DNA of 64,000 nt from Pyropia yezoensis. Taxonomy: Eukaryota; Rhodophyta; Bangiophyceae; Bangiales; Bangiaceae. Location: NCBI GenBank assembly GCA_009829735.1, contig CM020618.1, positions 5,578,882 to 5,642,881 on the forward strand, read 5' to 3'. The stretch's first letter is position 1, and the number at the start of each line of letters is the position of its first letter. Under the pieces are notes generated by a model. It had not been told where the DNA came from and searched no databases. It saw nothing but the letters and a program-made list of their open reading frames with translations. Made by a program: the position numbers and the translations under genes. Below, piece by piece: positions 55,347-64,000 of the stretch.

Positions 55347-58300
55347 TCACGTTGAGGGAGGGCTGTTAGGGTCTATCTCCTTCCGGGCACAGTACGCCCG
55401 GACCTTCTCAGCGGGAAGGTCCTCCACATACTCCCACGTATCATCCTTGGCTTTGTAGCCAAACCAACGCACCCTCAACATGAGGCGGTCAGTGTCTTCA
55501 TCCCATCCGTGGTCGATGAACTTATCGAACACGTACTCCTGTGGGCCCTGTTTGGCCGCAGGCAGTGAGGGGAGGCGCCACGATTCCAACGCACGCGCCC
55601 AAGCTGGGTCGCCTGCAGGCGGTGGTGCAACTTTGACCACGTCCTGTCCGTTCACTGTGCGGACCCCATCGTCACTTTCGATGGTGAAGCGCCGCCCATC
55701 AGTACGAAGGACCTGGTACGGTCCCTTCGTCTGGAATACCAGCTTACCCCCAGTTGGGGTGTGCGAGTGTACCAGCACCCAGTCACCCTGCTCGGGGACA
55801 TGTTTAGCATTGCGCACCTTTTTGTCAAAGGTACGCTTGTAGCGCTTTTGTGCTTTGTCCATCTCAGCCCTGACTTTAGGGATGAGGTTTTCAAGCCTAG
55901 CGGCGAACTCCGCCTTACTCTCAGTAGGAGTAGGCGTACTGCCACCATCCTCCCTAGTTGGGAGCGACCGCCGCACGGCAATAGACCGCACGCGACGGGG
56001 GGTCACAAAAGCGAGGGGTACTTCCCCTGTAGATGAGTGAACCTGCGAATTGTAGGCAGTAGTAAGGATAGAAATGTATTGGTCCCACGTCTTCACGTGC
56101 TCACTCACATAGTGGCGCAGCTGCCTAACAATAGTTTTGTTGAAGCGCTCCACCTGCCCATTAGTTTGTGGGTGGTAGGGGGTGGCATAGTTTGCCTTAA
56201 CCCCCAACATATCCAGCACTCCCTGAAACAGTACAGACGCAAATTGCGGTCCATTGTCCGATAGTGTACTATCTGGGATGCCATACGCGGCAACCCAGTG
56301 ATCTAGGAAGGCTGACACGACCGACATGGCCGTGATCTCTGCCAGTGGGATCGCTCGCGTAAGTTTCGTGAAGCGGTCACAGATGACCAGGAGGTACTGG
56401 TTGCCCTCCTCGGTCACAGGCAGTGGCCCAAGGATGTCCATCGCCAACGCGGCGAAGGGCTCCCTGGCCGGGAACAATAGCATAGCCGTAGTAGGCCGCC
56501 GTTTCCATCAACGATTCTGTGCACAACTTGTGCAGGCAGCCACCCAACTGTAGATGTCCACCACCATGGACGGCCAGTAGTACCTGGTCCTCAGGGTCTG
56601 GTACAGTTTACTAGACCCCAGGTGTCCACCCGTGGGAGCGTTGTGCTCCCTCTCAAGGATACTGTCCTTGAGGGATGCGGGGACGACAAGTTGTTCGGTC
56701 CCCTGGAATATCCCCCTCCTCATGAGGAGGCCATCGTCTCCCAGAAAGAAACGCGTCTCTACCACTGTATCCAGTATATCCCTCTGCGACTTGCAGAAGG
56801 GATCCTCGGGCCTGGGCCTTCACCACCTCGTCCAGGGACAGGGGCAAGTACTTCTTGTTCCCTGGCGCCTCGGGGTTCAACGCCTGACCCGAGCGCGTGA
56901 CTACCCCCACGATGGGGATGTCCTCATCGACTGGGTTAGTGTCCAGCCCCTCGGTGGCTACCCGAGAGAGGCCGTCGGCAAGGGCATGTTGCCTGCCAGG
57001 TCGGTATTCAATGTCAAAGTTGAAGGGTGCCAGTCGCACCCTCCACCGGTTGAGACGAGTGTTCGTACAGTCCGTCTTAAAGATGAACTGCAACGCGCGG
57101 TGGTCACAGCGGATGAGGAACTTCTCACCCTCCAGGTAGTGACGAAGTGACGTCACCGCCCACACCACTGCGAGTCCTTCCAACTCGGTGACTCCGTAGT
57201 TCTTCTCGGCCGAGTTCAGCCCCTTACTAAAGTATCCCACCGGCAAGTACTCCTTGTCCGGCTGCTGCTGAAGCAACACACAACCAAGTTGGTCGTAGCT
57301 AGCGTCCACATCCAGGATGTAGTGGCCTCCCAACCTGGGAATAGCCAGGATAGGGGGCTTCAGCAGAAGGTCCCGAAGAGTCTCAAAGGATTCCTGCTCC
57401 ACCCGACTTGGGGGAGGCAGGTTCTTCGGTAGCGTTGAGCTCACTAGCTCATTCAACGGCTTCGCCACCTTGGCGAAGCCCTTGGTGAAACGTCGGTACA
57501 CGTTACACATCCCGAGGAAGCTCCTCATCTGGGTCTGGGTCCGGGGGTACTGAGCCTTACGAATGGCCTCAAGTTCTTCTCGTTAACACTGAGACGCCCC
57601 GGATGGACAACATGTCCCAAGTACTCCACCTCTTGAGTAAAGAGGTGGCACTTACTCGCCTTCAGTGACACACCGGCGTCAGCAAGTAGCTTGAACACCT
57701 GGCCAAGATGGCCAATGTGTTCCTCCGGACTTCGGGAGAACACAATGATATCGTCTAGGTACACAAGACAGATCTGCCACCGTACTCCGGCCAGAATCAT
57801 GTCCATAGCGCGCTGGAAAGTTGCCGGCGCGTTACACAGACCAAACGGTAGACGCTTGCACTGGTAGGTACCACAGTGACAGGTAAAGGTAGTTTTATGC
57901 CTGTCCTCCGGGGCAATGGGAATTTGCCAGTACCCCGCGTTACAGTCCAGGGTAGAGAACACGTTTGCCTCCCCCAGAGAGTCCAGACAGTCATCCATCC
58001 TAGGTAGGGGATAACTGTCCTTCACCGTGCTCTCGTTGAGCTTACGGTAGTCGATACAAAACCGGGGGGTCCCATCAACTTTGGGGACGATAACCACCGG
58101 ACTCGCCCACTCGGCGTTGCTGGCCTCGATCACATCGAGGGCCTCCATGCGAGCAACTTGCTCCTTAACGAGGGCCCTTGAACGAGGTCCTCCCCTATAC
58201 GGTTGTTGGCGTATAGGGGGTGCACCGGGCTTCAACTCGATCCGGTGTTGGGTGGCTCTCATGAGTCCCAATTGACCATCCCACAACTTGTGATATTGGT

Positions 58301-59331
58301 CCAAGAGGCGTTCAACTTGAACCCTCAACCTGGGGGGGACACCCTCCATGTTCACATGGGGTCGAGGAGAGGCGGCCGACTTGGCTTGATGCTTCTCCTT
58401 TCCGGACTTCGGGTCGCTACTTGCGCCCGCGTTGAGGGTGACCGCTACTACCGGTCCCTCGTGTTGGTCGATATAGCCGAACTTGGCTCCCGACTTGAAG
58501 TACTTGGGCGTCGGGCTCAGGTTCATCACCTGGATCCTCCACGGGACTCCGGCTTTGGGAGTCCATCGTGCCAAGGGCAACATGCACTTGGTGCTTGCGA
58601 GCAAGACGGGGGTGAGGGTGCACCAACCCGTTCCCCGTAAAATCAGTTACAACATCAACGTGCGCCACCGAGTTGGGGGGCAACGTGACTTTACGGGCTA
58701 GACGCAGGGTAGCAGTAAACCCTTCCCTCACAGAGCAAACAGGCTTCGACTGTGAGACTGTCACAGGAGCCACAGACTTCCCCTTACCAAGGATGGGGAT
58801 AGTCTCCCCATTCATCAACTTGACCCAGTACTCAGGGCCACAAATCAAAGGCACTTGTGTAACAACATAAGGGGTACCCAGAAGCAGGGGTACCGATATA
58901 TTCTCAACTACGCCATAGGTCACGTCGACCTCATGGGTCCCCAACCTAGTTGGTAGGGTCACGGCACCAACGATGGGAAGTACCCCACCATTGATGTCAA
59001 TCATATGGTCAGCTTTGGACCTCCAGCGTTGGAGCTTCACCTCCTTTGGTAATAGCGACTTGCGTATCAAGGAGGCTCCTGACCCGGTATCAAGTACGAT
59101 ACGGGTACAGCATGCACGGCCGGGGGCAAGTTGCACCCGTCCAGCCACCTGGAAGTTCTCACCCGTCAGCACCGCGATGACCCGACGTGGGTTTACGTTC
59201 TTGGGGAGTCCTACCCGAGGTGGGCGGACTCCCTTAGGTCGCCGCAGTATCCGGCACGGTTGGTTCGTCCTCCTGGCCCACTTGGCCGAGGCTGCCGTTG
59301 TGAGCTTCGGACGACCAGCCCCAACGGTCAT
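55347..59331 (-). pseudogene. pol: E4 pol region
   Basis: Protease (LDTGSGASLI), RT (YLDDIIVFS), RNase H, integrase and chromodomain in the usual order, beginning in ATGA overlap with gag. A handful of breaks. Shares E1-type residues (ASSDPKSG, TREDGG). Confidence 0.9.
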
Positions 59332-61298
59332 TCGTTTCCCGCCGACTTGGCGTCCGAATCTGAGGGCGGGGAGGAAGACGACGAGTCCGAGGACGACGTG
59401 TCCGCCTCCTCCGCCGAGGGTGTGGCGACCGCAACGACCGGTCGAGACCCACCCTCGCGGCGTGAACGTACTTCGTTCGTAGCCGACTTTTTACTCGCAT
59501 TCCTAACAAGTTGTTGGATGCGTTTACTCAACTTGGGGCAATCATATGCCCAGTGACCATCGGAGTTGCAGTTCCAACATCGATGGTCCGTTCCGGGAGG
59601 GGTCTTCCCAACTGGGGAAGACGAAGGGATACCCTGGGAAGTTCCCACGGCAGCTACCACCCTCTCCTTGCGGATTCGGCGTGCCTCTCTCAACTCTCTG
59701 GCCTGGCGCGCCTCCTCCCGTTCCTTGGCCAACTCGGCCTGACGCTCCTGGCGTTGTTCCTCCCGCAACTTGCGGTAGGCCTCGCCTCTGCGATAGGCGA
59801 ACCTGGCCAACTCGGCCAGGGTCGCCCGGGCAGTGTTATGCTCCCGGGTCTCCATCCGGACTGACCAATGGAGTCCCTCCACAAACCGACTCTTCACCAC
59901 AGCTTGTGGATGAAGAAACCCACAAAGATTGTTGAGCTTACGGACTCGCTCCGCAAAGGACAACTCGTCCTCCGCCTCTTCCTGATGGGCTTGCGTAAAC
60001 TCCTCGACTTGAGAAGCCAACGCTGCCTCATCAACCATGGCTCTCAACAACCAGTTGACGAGCTCCAAATAGGACGTCACCTCCCCAGCGCCTCCACTTG
60101 AGGAGCTGGGCATGACGGACATAAGTTCTGTCCGTAGGTCGCCCTTCGTAAACTCCTGTAGCATGTAAAAAGCCATGCCTTCACTTATGGCATTGTCGTC
60201 ACAGGCTTTTGTGAAACGACGTAGGAACTCAAAGACACGGAGGGGGGGAGTTCCGTCCCACTCCGCTTTGTGCCCAAAAGAATGAAGTGCATTCTTCTTG
60301 GCACGGCCCATGGCTCGGGCCTGGTCAGGACCATACGCCACCGACTTGTTGTGGAGGGCGTAGGTCTCACAGTCAAAGATCCTCTGGTAGACCGGGTTGG
60401 CTACCTGGATCTTGGGCGGCACCTCACGTTGATGGAACAGCCGCTGTGGCACTGGGGTAAGTTCACTCTCAGTGCCCGTAGTCCGGCGCGGCGCGCTTGG
60501 TGTAGCCGCCGGCGTTTCCGGGGGGAACTCCCCCGTGAAGGGCGTACGCCCCACCGAGTATTGTGTGGCTCCCTCGTTGGGAGTCACAGGTGTCGCCCCC
60601 AGTTCGGGGCGACCAGAGATAGGCGTAAGGGGGGATTCCCCCTGCGCCTGCGGGCTCGAAAGCCCCAATCCGGTTTGGACATTAAGGCCATCTGGCAAAC
60701 TCGCCACAATCTGATTCAGAATAGTATTCGTCATCGTGACCACCAGGTCCGGCAAAGTCTGCCGCAACACATTGGTCGCCTCCCGACGGACAGTTTCCGC
60801 GAGGAGTGGATTGACGACTCCAGTTGAGTCTCGGTCCGCCTCCGGGAGTCCACCTGAGGGGCAACCACGTTCCTCAGGGGTCTCAACCGGGGGCATGGGC
60901 GCGAGCCCATCGCCGACCAACGGAGGTCCACCGTCCTCCGAAAGCCTAGTTGGCGACGACTCCAAGCCAAAGTTGGCTCCAACCCGAGTGGAACCCGCGG
61001 GGACAGTCCTCACCCCTTGGGACGTTCCCGTTGAGTATACCACACGGTGGCCAGACTTCGGCCCACCCACATCAGAAGTGTCACCCGAGTGAACTCCCGA
61101 CTGAGTCGGGGTGGCCTGTTGCCCGCCCGTACTTCCAGTCCTGCTGGCTTGAGGGACCTCTAGTCCCTCTGCGACCCCAGGTAAACCCACCTGTGTCTCA
61201 CCAGTATTCAAAGGCACTGAAGTACGTGCGTCACCCGTGTACTCCCCGGACGACGGGGGGTCCGAGCTAGCCATGTTGGCTGACGATCCGTATGACAC
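59328..61298 (-). CDS. gag: E4 gag with CCHC zinc knuckle
   Basis: 656 residues, same length as E2 gag and looks whole. Differences from E2 gag cluster around residues 235-290, where blocks of changed residues stand beside identical ones; the capsid-like region and the zinc knuckle (CWNCNSDGHWAYDC) are nearly identical. Such a patch could come from recombination between subfamilies. Confidence 0.9.
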   Translation of the reverse strand: MSYGSSANMASSDPPSSGEYTGDARTSVPLNTGETQVGLPGVAEGLEVPQASRTGSTGGQQATPTQSGVHSGDTSDVGGPKSGHRVVYSTGTSQGVRTVPAGSTRVGANFGLESSPTRLSEDGGPPLVGDGLAPMPPVETPEERGCPSGGLPEADRDSTGVVNPLLAETVRREATNVLRQTLPDLVVTMTNTILNQIVASLPDGLNVQTGLGLSSPQAQGESPLTPISGRPELGATPVTPNEGATQYSVGRTPFTGEFPPETPAATPSAPRRTTGTESELTPVPQRLFHQREVPPKIQVANPVYQRIFDCETYALHNKSVAYGPDQARAMGRAKKNALHSFGHKAEWDGTPPLRVFEFLRRFTKACDDNAISEGMAFYMLQEFTKGDLRTELMSVMPSSSSGGAGEVTSYLELVNWLLRAMVDEAALASQVEEFTQAHQEEAEDELSFAERVRKLNNLCGFLHPQAVVKSRFVEGLHWSVRMETREHNTARATLAELARFAYRRGEAYRKLREEQRQERQAELAKEREEARQARELREARRIRKERVVAAVGTSQGIPSSSPVGKTPPGTDHRCWNCNSDGHWAYDCPKLSKRIQQLVRNASKKSATNEVRSRREGGSRPVVAVATPSAEEADTSSSDSSSSSPPSDSDAKSAGNE

Positions 61299-61393
61299 GG
61301 TCCAAGACCACCGTTCCCCTGAGACAGAGGGCCCCCTACACCCGGGTGCACCCGGAGGTAAAGTTTACCTCTGTCCCCTGCTGCTCCACCAAA

Positions 61394-61862
61394 TGTGGCA
61401 AAAACCACTAGCACACACGGCACCCAAGTTGGGGCGGTGTGCTAGGGCTGCCTCCCGTGTCGGGGGAACCGGAAGAAGTGCAAGTCGCACACACTCTGTC
61501 CCTGTTGTGGGGCAAACCCCCAACGGACAAACAAGAGGATGGTGTGTGGTCCATCAGTTTCTTGGTCGGGACGGGGACGCAGGGCCAAGCCCCGCTGTCC
61601 CTCCCCTTATCCCCCCAGGGTCCACTCAGAATCTCGCCACTCAGAATCTCCCACCCCAGCACCTGCCCACCGGGCCACACGAAGATTCAAGACGATAAAT
61701 GCAGAAAACCCTCAAATCCAAGTTGGATTTACTACTAAGCTAACTATCCCAAACTTAGGGAATATGGACCCAAATGCAGGGGGAGGAACGGATCAGGCTA
61801 GTGGCCTGCCGCCCCTTGCATGGCACGTGTTGCCCCCCTACCTGGGGGTCAATACTGCCACA
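61394..61862 (-). repeat. 5' LTR of E4
   Basis: 469 bp with intact ends. Outer flank CCAGC, the reverse complement of the GCTGG that follows the E1 3' LTR. Confidence 0.93.
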
Positions 61863-62067
61863 CCAGCCGCCTTTGGCCCCTGATAAATTCGCCCCAGTTT
61901 GGAACGATTGTCGATCGTTTGACGGCGTCGCGCGATCGTTCACTGTCGAGCTGGACTGCCGCCTGCCCTCTGCGCCTCAGACCGCAAGACATCACAGCAT
62001 GAAGCACCGGAGCGCTTCACGACCAAACCAGAAGAGCAGCTCATAATGATACAATTGTCCCCTATTT
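61863..62067 (-). other. 3' end of the Tigger-type element, candidate TIR
   Basis: Between the E4 LTR and the transposase stop. The sequence CAGCCGCCTTTGGCCCCTGA (61864 on) begins with CAG like pogo/Tigger ends, and the segment GGCCCCTGATAAATTCGCC is of the kind found in their TIRs. The other end is outside the window, so this cannot be confirmed. Confidence 0.35.
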
Positions 62068-64000
62068 TTATTCGCTCGCCTCGTCAACATCGGCGGGTTG
62101 CGCTCGACGCTCTTGGTCCACTGTGTCCTCGATTGCGTCTGGGTCCTCCTCGATACCCAGCCATCCCTCCACAGCCAGCTCTTGCTCAGCCCTGTCACTC
62201 GCGCCAAAGCAGTTCTGCGCCACAGCAGACGTGCCCGTTAGGGACAATAGCTCACATACGTCCTCGCCAATGGGCTGGACGGCGGCACGGTAATCTCCGT
62301 GGTCAGCCAAGAGGCGCGCCTCCATGCCAAGCGGCAGAATGCGCGCCTTTGCCCAGCAATGGGCAATCGTGGCCGTCGTCACCGCTGCCCACTCCTCGAG
62401 GATATGCTCGGCCACGTCTTGCAGGTGGACTGGAGCCCCGTCGCGAACTCCTAGGATTTGCCTCGGGGTCGGCGCCCGTGAGCGCCTGCGCCTCGTTGAC
62501 GCAGCCGGGGCGGTGCTTGGGGGGGCTACCCACTCATTGGGTCTGGAAACCAAAGCAATGTCAGCCGGCGTAGGCGACGGCAAACCGTCAACCGAAATCG
62601 AGTTGAACGAAAACGCTTCAATAGATCCCGGCGCGGTGGGGGGAGGGGGGGGGCTTGTGTTGGGATCCACAGCAATCGGCCCACCCGTCGGCCCGGGGGC
62701 GGCGCGTGGAGTGGCCGACCCAGGAGTGGCGCACGGAGCACAGGGCACGGCGGCAGGGCGGGGGGCGGGGCTTGTGTTGGGTCCCGTCGCAATCGGCGCA
62801 CCCGTCGGCCCGGGGGCGGCGCGTGGAGTGGCCGACCCAGGAGTGGCGCGCGGAGCACAGGGCTCGGCGGCGGAGGGGGGGAGGGGGCTCGCGTTGGGGC
62901 CTGCAGCATTCGGCGCACCGGTTGGCACGGGGGCGGCGTCACACTCGCCGCCCGGTGGTGCTGGGGGGGGGCTCGCATTGGGTCCCGCAGCATTCGGCGC
63001 ACCGGTTGGCACGGGGGCGGCGTCACACTCGCAGCCCGGTGGTGCTGACACCCCCGGCCATATTCCCGCCGACGGAGGGCCCAGCCTCGTCACCTCGAGT
63101 GTTGTCGCCGCTGCCCCCGCCGCTTCGGGAGGCCTGCTAGGGCCTGGCCCCGCGGCCGTGTGCAGGATAGGCCCCGCCGCCGCCTCCGTCGCCGCACTGC
63201 GCCCGCTTGTTGGCACCGGTGCTGGCGCTGCGGTCGGCCCGGCTGCCCCTGCTGAAGCTTCACGCCGCTGCCTGTCCTCGTGCGCGCGGATGACCAGCGA
63301 TATTAGGCGCTTCTTTTACCGACGCTTGACACACGCGATCACGCCAGCATCTAGAGGTTGATGGATGGCCGTCACGTTTGGGGGGAGAGCGCAAATCTTA
63401 ACTTGCGGATGCGTCAACTCCGTGTGCGCCCCACAGTTGTCGACAATGAGGATGACAGGCTCGCTGGTCCGTGACCGCACAGCTGGGGCAAACACCGTGT
63501 TGAACCACTTGTCGTACACATCCGCATCCATCCACGCCGACTTTTGGCTGAAGTAGGGAAGAGCGCAGGCCGGTCGGGGAGGCTTAAAACACAAGGGCAC
63601 GGCGGCCGACCCAATGATAGAGATGGGGATCTTATGGGAGCCCGTGGCATTGCATGCCAACACGAGGGTGACCCGATCCTTGGCCTTCATGGCCTTGGTC
63701 CCTCGGGCCCGCCGTCGTTGCCCCGCCGCGATGTAGGCCCGGTTAGGAAGACACCGAAACTGCAGCCCCGTCTCGTCCATATTGTATATATGCTCTGGGT
63801 CGTAGTTGGACAGCTCCTCCCGTATCTCGGTCATCCTTTCGGCTCCTTGTTGAGCAGCGTCAATCGCCGACCCACCCTGGCCCCAAAGCGCCACGTTGCG
63901 CAGCTGGTGTCGTTGCGCCCACTTCTGGATAAAGCCCTTCGATGCCATGAAGCCCGCCACGCCCATTTCGGCTGCAATATCGGCCGCCTTGGACTCAAAC
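62068..64000 (-). pseudogene. Tigger/pogo (CENP-B-like) transposase, in-frame stop
   Basis: Cut-and-paste transposase that continues beyond the right edge. Visible order: end of the CENP-B-type helix-turn-helix (MASKGFIQKWAQRH), then the DDE_1 endonuclease with the acidic motifs YNMDETGLQF, ILIVDNCGAH and PLDAGVI. A TAA stop lies at 63316-63318, just after VIACVKRR, where relatives read on through a Lys/Arg-rich helix; the same frame stays open for about 410 more codons to 62068. That part begins KKRLISLVIRAHEDRQRRE, runs through an expanded Ala/Pro-rich repeat, and ends with a family-like helical segment (VAEHILEEWAAVTTATIAH). One stop therefore breaks an otherwise open gene; if the stop is an error the transposase would be open to its end. 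Confidence 0.85.
62651..63052 (-). repeat. In-frame minisatellite inside the transposase
   Basis: Units start near 62651, 62768, 62885 and 62969: two of 117 bp (39 codons) followed by two of 84 bp (28 codons). All are multiples of three, so the frame is kept. The encoded repeats are Ala/Pro/Gly-rich (for example GAPNAAGPNASP). Confidence 0.85.

Larger units (their letters stand above)
52534..61862 (-). mobile_element. Gypsy element E4, nearly full length (9.3 kb)
   Basis: Complete order on the minus strand: 5' LTR (61394-61862), primer-binding region, gag (59328-61298), pol (55347-59331), antisense ORF (53297-55235, plus strand), polypurine tract and 3' LTR (52534-52965, its end lost in the gap). 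The outer flank is CCAGC (61863-61867). About ten small breaks, most close to the gap, where consensus errors are likely. The two LTRs differ at only a few positions, so the insertion is young. Closest relative in the window is E1. Confidence 0.92.

Overview
The window is nuclear eukaryotic DNA. Evidence: long Ty3/gypsy retroelements with a chromodomain, hAT and Tigger-type DNA transposons, non-autonomous inverted-repeat elements, a WD-repeat gene of the WDR26/Gid7 type, and a small four-exon LYR-motif gene with GT-AG introns. Coding DNA is very GC-rich with Ala/Gly/Pro homopolymer-like tracts, while some intergenic DNA is AT-rich. This fits a GC-rich alga, perhaps a bangiophyte red alga (Porphyra/Pyropia type), but that is inference from style, not proof. 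No tool was run; all alignments are by eye.

Layout. 1-6393: 3' part of a chromodomain gypsy element (E1, + strand). 6461-12710: two inverted copies (L and R) of a 2.2-kb terminal-inverted-repeat element with GGC-rich cores, around an AT palindrome and a BED-finger ORF; R holds an old solo LTR. 12711-13913: a ~97-bp direct repeat and upstream DNA of the WDR26-like gene (13914-17249). 17250-25818: sparse DNA with a possible unrecognised spliced gene near 18.2-19.2 kb and two hAT-like MITEs (20349-20970, 24821-25539). 25819-26663 (-): LYRM2-like gene. 26901-28400: a 59-bp tandem duplication and a CCG-rich minisatellite. 28401-33608: no convincing gene. 34037-35895 (-): broken hAT transposase, cut by a gypsy LTR. 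35896-52033: two copies of the gypsy family, one nested in the other (E2, E3), rearranged. 52034-52533: exactly 500 N. 52534-61862: a nearly full-length copy on the minus strand (E4). 61863-64000: Tigger/CENP-B-type transposase pseudogene.

Main results. (1) Every gypsy copy carries, between pol and the 3' LTR, a ~650-codon ORF on the opposite strand, convergent with pol, with an RS-like tail; I do not recognise it. (2) The E2/E3 block reads exactly as a nested insertion (5-bp duplication ATCTC) followed by an inversion between inverted LTRs. (3) E1 and E4 share a 5-bp flank (GCTGG) and a private base in the 3' LTR, so they may be one insertion represented twice, which makes the join at the 500-N gap suspect. 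(4) A four-exon LYR gene, invisible as a long ORF, is readable in 0.85 kb. The two recognisable host genes point to the GID/CTLH ubiquitin ligase (WDR26/Gid7) and to mitochondrial LYR proteins; they have no evident functional link.
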